Shown here: piece after piece, positions 15,671-24,420 of the stretch
How the letters are laid out: each line of letters opens with the position of its first letter
Position numbering within the stretch: the first letter of the stretch is position 1
DNA from: Bacillota bacterium
GTDB taxonomy: Bacteria > Bacillota > UBA4882 > UBA8346
DNA: 52,062 nucleotides
Assembly: GCA_023400055.1 (NCBI GenBank)
Contig: JAEXFN010000056.1
Location: forward strand, 1 to 52,062
Direction of reading: 5' to 3'
The notes under the pieces: model-generated
Told to the model about the DNA's origin: nothing
Database searches by the model: none
The model's input: the letters and a program-made list of their open reading frames with translations, nothing else
Position numbers and translations under genes: made by a program

Positions 15671-16856
15671 GATTAAAATACCGATGGGGCCGCAACATCC
15701 GGCGCTCGATGAACCGGAGAGCTTTAATCTGGTTCTAGAGGGCGAGCGGATCGTCGATGCCGAATCCAAATTAGGCTATAACCATCGTGGCATTGAAAAG
15801 GCTTGTGAAAGTAGGAGTTATATCCAGGGCATTTACTTGATCGAACGGATTTGCGGCATTTGTTCCCATTCGCATTCCGTAGCGTTTATCGAAGCCGTCG
15901 AGGAGATCGCCAAAGTTGAGGTTCCCGCCCGGGCGCAATTTATCCGGTCGATAGTCGGAGAGCTCGAACGGATCCATAGTCACCTTTTGTGGTTGGGTAT
16001 CGCCGGCCACGAAGTTGGGTTTGATACTTTATTTATGTATGCTTGGCGCGATCGGGAAGCGATAATGGATATCTTGGCCTTAATTTCCGGCAATCGCGTC
16101 AACTACGGCATTAACACCATCGGCGGCGTCCGGCGCGATTTAAGTCCGGAATCCGTACAAAAGATTCTGGACATCTTAGGTGGACTGACTGCACGGACTG
16201 AATATTACATTAAAGTGGCAACCGAGGATTCTACCTTTATGGGGAGAGTCACCGGCGTCGGCAAACTCCCGACCGAAATCGCCCAACAATTGGGGGCGGT
16301 CGGCCCGGTGGGCCGTGCTTCGGGAATCGCCAGGGATACCCGGAAGGATGATCCGTACGATGCCTATAAGATACTTGATTTTAAGGTGATCACCGACAAT
16401 CATTGCGATGTGTTGGGGCGGACTATTGTACGCGTTTATGAACTGCTAGAAAGTTATAAAATGCTCCGCTACCTGTTGGAAAATCTTCCGGAAGGACCGA
16501 TCGCGGTGAAAGTGCCGCGGAAAATTCCGGCGGGCGAAGCAATCGCCCGTTATGAAGCGCCCCGCGGTGAAGATATCCATTATGTGCGTTCGAACGGGAC
16601 AGATATGCCGGAACGGGTAAAGGTCCGGGCGCCAACCCTGGCCAACCTGGCTTCGATCGAGCATATGTTGCGGGGCGGTTATCTGGCCGATTTTCCGATT
16701 GTAATTGCTGCCATGGATCCTTGTTTCTCCTGCACGGACCGGGCCATTAAATTGGTGGACGGGAAACATACCAATGTCATCGATTGGGGACAGCTCCGGG
16801 AATACAGCATTCAATGGTATCGGAAACAGGGGATCGATTTGTCCCAACATAAATAG
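15663..16856 (+). CDS. Group 4 [NiFe]-hydrogenase large catalytic subunit (NuoD-like)
   Basis: The 397-aa protein keeps both NiFe-binding motifs: Cys64-x2-Cys67 in ERICGICSHSH and Cys354-x2-Cys357 in DPCFSCTDR. True NuoD subunits have lost these cysteines, so this is a hydrogenase and not a quinone reductase. Group 4 precursors are cleaved after the Arg of DPCxxCTDR. That would remove 37 residues after Arg360, and a maturation protease gene ends the operon. The reaction is H+ reduction to H2 (or the reverse) with ferredoxin. The GELERIHSHLLWLG segment is typical of NuoD/HycE. Confidence 0.95.
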   Translation: MAEIKIPMGPQHPALDEPESFNLVLEGERIVDAESKLGYNHRGIEKACESRSYIQGIYLIERICGICSHSHSVAFIEAVEEIAKVEVPARAQFIRSIVGELERIHSHLLWLGIAGHEVGFDTLFMYAWRDREAIMDILALISGNRVNYGINTIGGVRRDLSPESVQKILDILGGLTARTEYYIKVATEDSTFMGRVTGVGKLPTEIAQQLGAVGPVGRASGIARDTRKDDPYDAYKILDFKVITDNHCDVLGRTIVRVYELLESYKMLRYLLENLPEGPIAVKVPRKIPAGEAIARYEAPRGEDIHYVRSNGTDMPERVKVRAPTLANLASIEHMLRGGYLADFPIVIAAMDPCFSCTDRAIKLVDGKHTNVIDWGQLREYSIQWYRKQGIDLSQHK

Positions 16857-16875
16857 GATGATGGTGGTGTAACTG

Positions 16876-17817
16876 ATGAGTATAGGATTGAATCTCTTCT
16901 ATATGTTGGTATTTCCGGGATTTCTTTTCCTTTGCACCTACGGGATGATCTGCGAATGGGTGGACCGGAAGCTCAACGCCCGGTTGCAGAACCGGGTCGG
17001 ACCGCCATGGTATCAACCGGAAGCGGATTTCATTAAGTTAATGGCCAAAGAGGAAATCATCCCGGAGGCCGCCGATCCGTGGATGTTCCGGTGCTTGCCG
17101 CTCGTGGCATTGGCTGCCGTATTGACTGCGTTTCTTTATATACCGATTTTTAGTACCAAGGCAATCTTCGCCTTCGATGGGGACTTGGTGGTGGTCTTTT
17201 TCCTGTTGACTCTTCCCACCTTAACCTTTTTTCTAGCAGGATGGCATTCGACTTCGCTTTTTGCGACGATCGGGTCGGTTCGCGTTTTGACCCAGCTTTT
17301 TGCCTACGAGATACCGTTATTTTTGACGCTATTGGGGCCGGCATTGCTGTCCGGAAGTTGGTCGATTAGTGGGATGAATCAATTTTTCGTCGCGCATCCA
17401 GCCTATTTATTTATTAACTTGCTCGGATTTTTGGTTGCTTTAGTGGCTACCCAGGGCAAGTTGGAGCGGGCGCCGTTTGATATCGCCGAAGCGGAAACGG
17501 AGATTGTGGCGGGGAGCTTTACGGAATTCTCCGGCAAGTTATTTGCCATCTTCCGCTTGGCGATCGACCTGGAACTCGTGGTCGTCGCGGCATTGCTCTC
17601 GGCGGTTTTTTGGGGCGGATCGCTCGGACTTCATCCGCTCTTCGGCTTTATTCTATTCATCATTAAAACCATGGTGGTGGTGGTGATTATGACCGTTTTC
17701 CGCACGGTGGTAGCTCGGGTCCGGATCGAACAGATGATGAAATTTTGTTGGCATTTCCTGGCGCCGGCCGCGTTGTTGCAAATTTTGATTGACGTCCTTG
17801 TCAAATCGAGGCTTTAA
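16876..17817 (+). CDS. Group 4 hydrogenase: NuoH-like membrane subunit
   Basis: The 313-aa protein has about eight membrane segments and NuoH motifs: ERKLNARLQNRVGP-like WVDRKLNARLQNRVGP near residues 25-40, FIKLMAKEEIIPE, and APFDIAEAETEIVAGSFTEFSG. NuoH links the hydrophilic arm to the antiporter-like chain and is conserved in every group 4 hydrogenase. The start has GGTGGTG upstream. A 90-bp gap follows before the ferredoxin-like subunit. Confidence 0.93.
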   Translation: MSIGLNLFYMLVFPGFLFLCTYGMICEWVDRKLNARLQNRVGPPWYQPEADFIKLMAKEEIIPEAADPWMFRCLPLVALAAVLTAFLYIPIFSTKAIFAFDGDLVVVFFLLTLPTLTFFLAGWHSTSLFATIGSVRVLTQLFAYEIPLFLTLLGPALLSGSWSISGMNQFFVAHPAYLFINLLGFLVALVATQGKLERAPFDIAEAETEIVAGSFTEFSGKLFAIFRLAIDLELVVVAALLSAVFWGGSLGLHPLFGFILFIIKTMVVVVIMTVFRTVVARVRIEQMMKFCWHFLAPAALLQILIDVLVKSRL

Positions 17818-17907
17818 CTTATGAGTTATGAAAAAATATGTTGAATGGCATAAACACAATAGCTCTCCAGTTCGACATATATAATTACGAGTATGAGGTG
17901 TTTACGA

Positions 17908-18261
17908 ATGAAACGTCCGGGCAGGATTATGCCTGAAGTAATACGTTCCCTGTTTAAGAAACCGGCCACCCTGAATTATCCCCAGGAGAAAGCGCAAATG
18001 CCGGAGAATTTCCGGGGAAAAATTAAGTTCAATTCCGGAGCTTGCATCGGTTGCAAGATCTGCATGCGCGATTGTCCGGCCAAGGCCATTACCATCTCTC
18101 CGACGGATAAGGAGAAGGTCTTTAAAGCCAAGTTTTATCTCGATCGTTGTATTTACTGCGCGCAGTGCGTGGATTCTTGCCCCCGGAAAGCCTTATCCAA
18201 TACTCCCGAGTTTGAATTGGCCCACTACGACCGGAAGAAACTCGAGGACGAGCAAGAATGA
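17908..18261 (+). CDS. Group 4 hydrogenase: NuoI-like 2[4Fe-4S] ferredoxin subunit
   Basis: The 117-aa protein has two [4Fe-4S] motifs: Cys46, 49, 52, 56 (CIGCKICMRDCP) and Cys81, 84, 87, 91 (CIYCAQCVDSCP). It is the electron entry wire from soluble ferredoxin to the small subunit. The ATG at 17908 follows GAGGTG; an in-frame ATG 15 bp earlier is less well placed. It overlaps the maturation protease gene by 4 bp (ATGA). No NuoE, F or G homologue follows, so NADH is not the electron donor. Confidence 0.92.
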   Translation: MKRPGRIMPEVIRSLFKKPATLNYPQEKAQMPENFRGKIKFNSGACIGCKICMRDCPAKAITISPTDKEKVFKAKFYLDRCIYCAQCVDSCPRKALSNTPEFELAHYDRKKLEDEQE

Positions 18262-18761
18262 AACCAGTATTAGAACGATTGGTCGAGGCTTGGCGGGCCG
18301 CAGACAAAATCGGGTTTCTGGGAGTTGGGAATCCGTTGCGGGCCGATGATTCGGTCGGCCTATACATCGTAGCGGGGCTGCAAGAGCATCTTGAGGGAAA
18401 AACCGGTAAACAACTTCAATTTTATCAAGGGGAGTCAGCCCCGGAGAACTTTTCCGGAGCGATCCGGGAGTTCGCGCCGCAGGTCCTGTTCATCTTTGAC
18501 GCGGCCGAATTGAATGAAGATCCCGGCGATTTTCGTTTGATCGAATGCGATCAGATCGGTGGGGCCAGTTTCTGCACCCATATGTTGCCATTGAAAATAC
18601 TCGCCAATTATCTGGTGGCTACCGCCGGATGTGAAGTGATCGTAGTCGGGGTGCAACCCAAGTATCTGGAATTTGCTTATCCGCTATCTCAGGCGGTTGA
18701 AAAGGCGGCGGAGCAATTCATCGATGAGTTTATAAAAACAGCAACCGCCAAAGAGGAATAA
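18258..18761 (+). CDS. [NiFe]-hydrogenase maturation protease (HycI/HyaD family)
   Basis: The 167-aa protein has the family start GVGNPLRADDSVG (residues 22-34) and the following conserved acidic site FDAAEL, with THMLPL in the region of the metal-binding His. These proteases remove the C-terminal tail of the large subunit once Ni is inserted. It is the last gene of the operon and overlaps the ferredoxin-like gene by 4 bp. Its presence supports the large subunit being a real, processed [NiFe] enzyme. Confidence 0.9.
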   Translation: MKPVLERLVEAWRAADKIGFLGVGNPLRADDSVGLYIVAGLQEHLEGKTGKQLQFYQGESAPENFSGAIREFAPQVLFIFDAAELNEDPGDFRLIECDQIGGASFCTHMLPLKILANYLVATAGCEVIVVGVQPKYLEFAYPLSQAVEKAAEQFIDEFIKTATAKEE

Positions 18762-18792
18762 AATTCGTTCATAACAGCGTTTTGAGCCTTTA

Positions 18793-18818
18793 AACTGCCC
18801 GAAGGGGCGGTTTTTTTT
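18793..18818 (+). terminator. Terminator of the hydrogenase operon
   Basis: AACTGCCC (18793-18800) pairs with GGGCGGTT (18805-18812) over a GAAG tetraloop and is followed by eight or more T. It is a canonical intrinsic terminator 31 bp after the protease gene. Confidence 0.92.
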
Positions 18819-18854
18819 ATACTAAAGGCGGGATGCAACCAATTGCTTATAAAC

Positions 18855-18902
18855 TTGACATCTTTTACCATGGAGTTTATAATATGAATAAACACGTGTT
18901 TA
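18855..18902 (+). promoter_or_regulatory. Consensus sigma-A promoter with LacI operator
   Basis: TTGACA (18855-18860), 17 bp, then TATAAT (18878-18883) is a perfect sigma-A promoter. The perfect palindrome TAAACACGTGTTTA (18889-18902) covers the expected transcription start. A matching site before the next operon indicates autorepression by the LacI-family protein. Confidence 0.9.
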
Positions 18903-18923
18903 CAACCAGGGAGGAAATGGTTT

Positions 18924-19958
18924 TTGGGTAAAGAAATGAACAGCTGGCAGATTGCAAAATTGGCGGGGGTTTCGCGCAGCACCGTCAGCCGGGTAATCAA
19001 TAATTATGCTAACGTGCCCGAAAATACGCGCCGCAAGGTCATGGAGGTAATTAGGCAATATAACTATTATCCGAATTTATCCGCCCGGATTCTGGCTGGC
19101 AAGAAAACGGAGACCATCGGCTTGTTCTGGATCGGCAATCACATTACCGACGATTATCTCTCCAATTTCTTTATTGCCAGTGTCATTGAGAATGCCGCCT
19201 CCAATGGCTATCTGGTGCTGACCTGTGTGATTCCGGACCTGAACAACCGGGACTATCAAAAGATGGTGAAAGAGATATTTTTTCAAGGTAGAGTCGACGG
19301 GGGCGTTTTTATCGGCTGCGCCAATCATGAACCTTTGGTGGAGGAATTGATCGCCGAAGGTTACGTTATCGGAATTCTCGATCAGAATATTCCGGGCAGG
19401 ATGGAGCCGAACCGGATTGTCGTCAATTTTGATTGTGATACCGCGGAGCAAGCAGTGGATTATCTGGTAGGGCTCGGCCATCGGAAAATTGGGATGATTC
19501 ATGGCGATTTGAAACGGTATAATGGTATGCAAAAGTATGACGGTTTTATCAGGGGTTTTAAGAAAAACAATCTGCCGTTGATCGATGATTGGATCGGATA
19601 TGCGGCTTTCTCGGATGAATTAGGGTATCAGAGTATGAAACAGATCTTGGAGCGGTCCGCTGAATTGCCGACCGCTGTCTGCTGTGCCAATGACAGCATC
19701 GCCTTTGGCGCTATGAATGCTATTGGCGAATATGGATTGAAGGTTCCTGAAGATATCTCCGTAATCGGCATCGATGACCATGTGCGCAGTGCTACATTTA
19801 AACCGCCGTTGACCACTTTTCGGGTCGATTTCCCGAAAATGTTGAGCGCTTTGACGGAAAATGTGATTAGGGTTATCAAAGAGGAAACCAATAATGAATT
19901 CATTAATATTTGCTTTGGCTCCGAGCTGATTGAGCGGGAATCGTGCCGAAGAATATAA
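18924..19958 (+). CDS. LacI-family transcriptional repressor 1
   Basis: The 344-aa protein has an N-terminal helix-turn-helix (SWQIAKLAGVSRSTVSRVIN) and a periplasmic-binding-protein-like sugar sensor domain (about residues 60-344). The TTG at 18924 is chosen because GGAGG lies about 10 bp upstream; the in-frame ATG at 18936 would be too far from it. Operators TAAACRCGTGTTTA occur at its own promoter and before the VOC/ABC operon at 19976, so it should control both. The inducing sugar is unknown. Confidence 0.92.
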   Translation: MGKEMNSWQIAKLAGVSRSTVSRVINNYANVPENTRRKVMEVIRQYNYYPNLSARILAGKKTETIGLFWIGNHITDDYLSNFFIASVIENAASNGYLVLTCVIPDLNNRDYQKMVKEIFFQGRVDGGVFIGCANHEPLVEELIAEGYVIGILDQNIPGRMEPNRIVVNFDCDTAEQAVDYLVGLGHRKIGMIHGDLKRYNGMQKYDGFIRGFKKNNLPLIDDWIGYAAFSDELGYQSMKQILERSAELPTAVCCANDSIAFGAMNAIGEYGLKVPEDISVIGIDDHVRSATFKPPLTTFRVDFPKMLSALTENVIRVIKEETNNEFINICFGSELIERESCRRI

Positions 19959-19975
19959 AAAATTTTGGTTTAAAA

Positions 19976-19989
19976 TAAACGCGTGTTTA
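19976..19989. promoter_or_regulatory. LacI operator before the VOC/ABC operon
   Basis: TAAACGCGTGTTTA differs by one base from the operator at 18889 and is flanked by AAA and TTT, extending the palindrome to about 20 bp. It lies about 105 bp before the first VOC gene. I see no strong promoter around it, but an AT-rich stretch precedes it. Confidence 0.8.
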
Positions 19990-20094
19990 TTTAAAGTATG
20001 GCGCGATGCTGTTAATTGAATTACAAATGACCTAACTCAATATACTGAACAAATAAACGATAAAAACGACCAATTTAAAAAAGGAGGTTTTATT

Positions 20095-20559
20095 TTGAGT
20101 CAGATTAATGCGGAAACCATCTGTCAAATCGCGATTGTGGTGAAAGACATCGAACAAACCGCCCAAAATTATGCTGAAATCTTTGGCGTAAAGACGCCTG
20201 AAATTTTTTTGGTACCGCCGCCGGAAGAAACGCACATCCTTTATCGCGGCAAGCCTACCGCTACCCGTGCCAAACTCTGTGTCTTTAAAATGGGCGCGAT
20301 CGTTTTGGAATTGACCGAACCGGATGAAGAGCCCAGTTCATGGAAGGAATTTCTGGAACAGAAAGGGGAAGGGGTTCATCATATCGGTTTTGTGGTTAAC
20401 GATCGCGAAGCAACATTGGATTTTTTGAATCAAAGAGGGATTCCCGTACGGCATACCGGCGTATATCCCGGGGGCAGCTATACTTTTGTGGACAGCGAGG
20501 CACAACTAGGAGTGCTTTTAAACCTCAAATACAGTGAAAGCAAAGGAGGTGACGACTGA
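20095..20559 (+). CDS. VOC/glyoxalase-superfamily protein 1
   Basis: The 154-aa protein has the paired beta-alpha-beta-beta-beta modules of the vicinal oxygen chelate fold. Candidate metal positions are Gln in CQIAIVV (His in most relatives), Glu in VLELTEP, His in VHHIGF and Asn in LLNLKY (usually Glu). Two non-standard ligands mean the metal site may be altered. It is closest in style to methylmalonyl-CoA-epimerase-type VOC proteins and is a clear paralogue of the VOC gene at 22137. TTG start, with AGGAGG 7 bp upstream. It is the first gene behind the LacI operator. The substrate is unknown. Confidence 0.82.
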   Translation: MSQINAETICQIAIVVKDIEQTAQNYAEIFGVKTPEIFLVPPPEETHILYRGKPTATRAKLCVFKMGAIVLELTEPDEEPSSWKEFLEQKGEGVHHIGFVVNDREATLDFLNQRGIPVRHTGVYPGGSYTFVDSEAQLGVLLNLKYSESKGGDD

Positions 20560-20645
20560 AGAGCCTTTTTATTGCTGGCATAGACAACCGGATTGCTCAA
20601 AGTCATGATACACTGAAATCAAAGCAAATAGGGGAGGAAGTAGGA

Positions 20646-21953
20646 ATGAGAAGACTTTTTGCGGCGGTTATGTTCTCGATGTTGGTGTTACTCCTATTTT
20701 TATCTACCTGCAGTGGCGCTGGGAAAGTTCAAGTGATCAAATACTGGTATCCCTGGGGCGGCGATTCCGAGAAATGGGACAAATGGCGGATCGCCGAATT
20801 TGAAAAGGACAATCCCGGTTACAAAGTTGAAGCGACTTACGTGCCGACCGATGGCGGAATTGCCAACGGCAAGCTGATGGCGGCCATCGCCGGGGGAAAT
20901 CCTCCTGACTTAGTGATTACCCATGATTATGCCTCCGCCTATTCCTTCGCTACCCAAGGCGCATTTTTGCCGTTGGATAGCGCGCTGGGGGGCGCCGGAT
21001 TCCGTATCTCCAGGATGAATCCGGTTTTTCAGGATGTTATGAAATATAAAGGCCATATCTACTTATTTCCCCAGGATTCCAACGTCAACTTGTTATATTA
21101 CAATACCGACCTCTTTAAAGAAGCGGGACTCGATCCCGACAACCCCCCCAAGACCATCGACCAACTGGATGCCTGCGCGGAGAAGCTTACCAAGGTCAAT
21201 AACGGGAAGATCGAACGGCTCGGCTTCATTCCTTGGATCGATGCCGGGGATGAAGCCCCCTTTATGTGGGCCTATATGTTCGGAGCCAATTTATATAACG
21301 CCAAAACCAATAAAGTGGATTTGACCAGCGGTAAAGTAGCCAATATGCTCAACTGGGAAAGGAAATATGCCCGGAAATACAACCCGGAAAAGATTAAGTC
21401 CTTTACCTCGGGATTCGGCGGAGCGTTTTCGCCAGATCATCCGTTTATGACCGGCAAGGTCGCCATGACCATCAATGGCAATTGGTTCAACAACGCACTC
21501 CGGATTTATGCTCCGAAGATTAAATATAACATCGCTCCGATTCCCGCTCCCGAGGGCGGCCGATACGGCGGGTCAAACCTCGGCACCAATGTCTTCGCGG
21601 TGCCCAAGGGCGCTAAGAATATTAAAGGCGCGGCTGTCTTCATGATGTATGCCGGGAAAGCCAAGATCATGGATGACAACATCAAACAGTGGCGCAGCGT
21701 TACCATATTCCCGGAAGATTACCAGAATTTTACCCTGGTCAAGGAGAAGGATAAATACTTCCAAATGATTCTGGCGATCGCCGCCAACAAAAATTCGGGT
21801 CATACGGCATTGACTAGCGTGGCGAAACAGATGGGCGATGACCTTAAATCGATTCGGGACAATGTTATCTATAACGATGTTGATCCGGTGAAACTATTGG
21901 CTGACGAGGAAAAGAAGCTCCAGACCCAGGTCAATAATAATGCTAAAAAATAA
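20646..21953 (+). CDS. Sugar ABC transporter substrate-binding protein (family 1) A
   Basis: The 435-aa protein has a signal peptide with a possible lipobox (LSTC, Cys22) and the family 1 extracellular binding-protein fold, with GKLMAAIAGGNPPDLV and the late GNWFNNALR. It should capture a carbohydrate outside the membrane for the two permeases at 22659 and 23507. No ATPase gene is in the module, so a shared MsmX/UgpC-type ATPase elsewhere is likely. The lipobox is imperfect (Thr at -1). Confidence 0.9.
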   Translation: MRRLFAAVMFSMLVLLLFLSTCSGAGKVQVIKYWYPWGGDSEKWDKWRIAEFEKDNPGYKVEATYVPTDGGIANGKLMAAIAGGNPPDLVITHDYASAYSFATQGAFLPLDSALGGAGFRISRMNPVFQDVMKYKGHIYLFPQDSNVNLLYYNTDLFKEAGLDPDNPPKTIDQLDACAEKLTKVNNGKIERLGFIPWIDAGDEAPFMWAYMFGANLYNAKTNKVDLTSGKVANMLNWERKYARKYNPEKIKSFTSGFGGAFSPDHPFMTGKVAMTINGNWFNNALRIYAPKIKYNIAPIPAPEGGRYGGSNLGTNVFAVPKGAKNIKGAAVFMMYAGKAKIMDDNIKQWRSVTIFPEDYQNFTLVKEKDKYFQMILAIAANKNSGHTALTSVAKQMGDDLKSIRDNVIYNDVDPVKLLADEEKKLQTQVNNNAKK

Positions 21954-22038
21954 CCGATTCGGATGAAAAAAACAGGCATGATGAAACTGGCGGTTTTTGC
22001 ACGTAAGCCCGAGTCTTCGTGATGCTCGATATTTGGAG

Positions 22039-22076
22039 GGATAGGTCTTAACCCAATTATCGGTTAAGACCTATCC
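22039..22076. promoter_or_regulatory. 15-bp perfect stem-loop between binding protein and VOC 2
   Basis: GGATAGGTCTTAACC (22039-22053) is fully complementary to the copy at 22062-22076 with an 8-nt loop. No T run follows. Such a strong hairpin after a binding-protein gene often protects the upstream mRNA end and raises binding-protein levels over the permeases. Confidence 0.65.
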
Positions 22077-22136
22077 GTCTGTCCAGTAGACATTTAGTCT
22101 CATAGATATATCAAGAATAACAAAGGAGACTTTGAA

Positions 22137-22592
22137 ATGGAAAAAGCTGTTTTGGGAACTCAAACCATCGTGCAATTGGGGATTATCGTTAAGAACATCG
22201 CCGAAACCGCGCGGAAATATGCCGATCTTCTGGGAGTGGCAATCCCGGAGATTGTCACTACCAATGAATATGACAAGACTTTAACGCAATATGAAGGAAA
22301 TCCGACGCCAGCCCGGGCCAAGCTCGCGTTTTTCCGGACCTCGGGAGCGGTCGAAATCGAACTGATCGAACCGGATCATAATCCTTCCACATGGCGTGCA
22401 TTCTTGGACGCGCAGGGGGAAGGCGTGCATCATATCGCTTTTTTCATCGAGGATATGCAGGGGAAGGTCCTAAAATTAAAAGAGCTTGGGATGGGTTTGG
22501 TTCAAAAGGGCGAATATACCGGAGGAAGGTATGCTTATATCGATAGCAGGGAAGATCTCAAAGTCATGCTGGAGTTGCTGGAGAATGATTGA
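22137..22592 (+). CDS. VOC/glyoxalase-superfamily protein 2
   Basis: This 151-aa paralogue of VOC 1 shares the pattern TxxQxxIxVKxI near the N-terminus, PTPARAKL, EPDxxPSxW, GEGVHHI and GxYxGGxY. Its candidate ligands are Gln (IVQLGII), Glu (EIELIEP), His (VHHIAF) and Glu (MLELLE), so only the first differs from the classic His/Glu set. AGGAG lies before the ATG. It probably acts on the same sugar-derived substrate class as VOC 1. Reaction unknown. Confidence 0.82.
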   Translation: MEKAVLGTQTIVQLGIIVKNIAETARKYADLLGVAIPEIVTTNEYDKTLTQYEGNPTPARAKLAFFRTSGAVEIELIEPDHNPSTWRAFLDAQGEGVHHIAFFIEDMQGKVLKLKELGMGLVQKGEYTGGRYAYIDSREDLKVMLELLEND

Positions 22593-22658
22593 GATGATTC
22601 AAAAGTGACAATAACCGGAAAGGTGATGAAGCCGATCATGAATTCCAAAAGGACCCCA

Positions 22659-23495
22659 ATGAAAAACGGAAAAGGAGTCGGGCGAGGGACGCTTGTCTGG
22701 TATGGGATCCTTTTCGTTTTGGCATTGGTGTATCTGGTGCCATTCCTTTGGCTTTTATCGGGCTCACTAAAGACCAGTCCGGAACTTTTCGCCAGTCCGC
22801 CGGTATGGATACCGAAAATGCCGCAGGTTCAAAATTATTTGGACGCCATCGCCAGCTTCCCCTTTTTTCTTTACTTGCGGAACACCTTGATCATTGTGAT
22901 TTTTAATATCATCGGGACGGTGCTCTCAAGCTCGCTGGTGGCCTACGGATTCTCCCGAATTCCCTGGAAAGGACGGGATGCGCTGTTTGTCGTGGTGCTG
23001 GTCACCATGATGCTGCCGTTCCAGGTAGTGATGATCCCGTTATTTCTGCTGTTCCAGAAGTTTGGGTTCATCGGGACATTGCTTCCCATGATCGTCACTT
23101 CCTTTTTCGGCAATGCCTTTTTCATTTTTTTGTTGCGGCAGTTTTTCATGGGGATTCCCCACGAATTGTCGCAAGCGGCCAAAGTGGACGGCGCCAGCGA
23201 ATTTACGATTTTTTTCCGGATTATCCTGCCGTTATCCAAGCCGGCCATCACCACGGTCGTAATATTTGTCTTCTTACGCTGCTGGAATGATTTTGTGGGT
23301 CCGTTAATCTTCTTAAATGACAATAATTTATATACCCTTTCCATCGGGGTCCAACAGATTATGTCCATCAACGATCCGCGCTGGACGCTTTTGATGGCCA
23401 TCGGCGTGGTGATGATACTGCCGGTGCTGTTGCTCTTCTTTGTACTCCAGAAATACTTTATCCAGGGCATTGCTTTTTCCGGACTCAAGGGATAA
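22659..23495 (+). CDS. Carbohydrate ABC permease A (MalG type)
   Basis: This inner-membrane permease of the MalG/UgpE class has six hydrophobic segments and the EAA loop HELSQAAKVDGASEFTIFFRIILPLSKPA, which contacts the ATPase. The start is uncertain: the frame is open from a GTG at 22605, but the ATG at 22659 has AAGGA five bases upstream and gives the usual short cytoplasmic N-terminus. It forms a heteromeric pore with the next gene's product. Confidence 0.88.
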   Translation: MKNGKGVGRGTLVWYGILFVLALVYLVPFLWLLSGSLKTSPELFASPPVWIPKMPQVQNYLDAIASFPFFLYLRNTLIIVIFNIIGTVLSSSLVAYGFSRIPWKGRDALFVVVLVTMMLPFQVVMIPLFLLFQKFGFIGTLLPMIVTSFFGNAFFIFLLRQFFMGIPHELSQAAKVDGASEFTIFFRIILPLSKPAITTVVIFVFLRCWNDFVGPLIFLNDNNLYTLSIGVQQIMSINDPRWTLLMAIGVVMILPVLLLFFVLQKYFIQGIAFSGLKG

Positions 23496-23506
23496 GGAGG
23501 GAAATC

Positions 23507-24382
23507 ATGAAAGAATCGCGCCGCAACCTTCGCAACGGGCTTTTATTCGTTTCCCCGTGGATGATCGGGTTTTTGTTATTTACATTGTATCCGGTGCTCA
23601 ATTCGTTGTATTATTCGCTCACCGAATATAATGTCATTTCCGATCCGGTGTTCGTCGGACTGAGAAATTATCTCCAGCTTTTTACGGACGATAAATTATT
23701 TTATATCGTGTTATACAATACCGGTTACATGATCATTTACGGCGTGACGCTCACCATTGCGGTTACGCTGGCCATCGCGATCATCCTGAACAACCGCAAG
23801 TTAAAAGGGCTCTCTTTTTTCCGGGTGGTCTTTTTCATTCCTACGCTGGTGCCGATGGTCATATTATCGATATTGTGGTTATGGCTATTTCAGCCGGATA
23901 GCGGACTGGTCAACGAGCTCCTCAGGATATTGCATATCAGCGGCCCGGGCTGGTTCGCCAGCCAGCAGTGGTCTAAACCGGCCTTCATGCTGATGGCCAT
24001 CTGGTGCGGCGGAAATTACATCATCATTTTTCTCGCCGGTTTGCAGGAGATTTCTCAAACATTATATGAAGCCGTGGAAATCGACGGCGGCAATGCCCTG
24101 CAAAAGATCTGGTATGTTACGCTGCCGCAATTGCGGCCGGTGATATTTTTCAATGCGATCACCGCGATGATCAACGTGTTTCAAAGTTTCGCCGAATCCT
24201 TTATCATCACCCAAGGCGGGCCGAATAACACCACCAACTTTTACTCGCTGTACCTGTACCAGAATGCTTTTCTCTATCGGAAAATGGGGTACGCCTCGGC
24301 AATGGCCTGGATCATGCTCGTCATCGCCTTGCTTATCACCTTGATTTTGATAAAAACCATGAAATGGGGTCAAACCGAATAA
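23507..24382 (+). CDS. Carbohydrate ABC permease B (MalF/UgpA type)
   Basis: The 291-aa permease has six membrane segments and an EAA loop (LYEAVEIDGGNALQKIWYVTLPQLRP). It starts 11 bp after its MalG-type partner, with AAGGAGGG upstream. Having the G-type gene before the F-type gene is the reverse of the common order. Together with the binding protein at 20646 it forms a CUT1-type importer without its own ATPase. Confidence 0.9.
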   Translation: MKESRRNLRNGLLFVSPWMIGFLLFTLYPVLNSLYYSLTEYNVISDPVFVGLRNYLQLFTDDKLFYIVLYNTGYMIIYGVTLTIAVTLAIAIILNNRKLKGLSFFRVVFFIPTLVPMVILSILWLWLFQPDSGLVNELLRILHISGPGWFASQQWSKPAFMLMAIWCGGNYIIIFLAGLQEISQTLYEAVEIDGGNALQKIWYVTLPQLRPVIFFNAITAMINVFQSFAESFIITQGGPNNTTNFYSLYLYQNAFLYRKMGYASAMAWIMLVIALLITLILIKTMKWGQTE

Positions 24383-24420
24383 AACCCTTAATGTGACTAC
24401 AAGCGGGGAGGCTGAAAAAC

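Noticed and set aside
15663..16856. Large subunit as NuoD of a respiratory complex I
   Set aside because: Both NiFe-binding CxxC pairs are intact and a maturation protease gene follows, so it is a hydrogenase.
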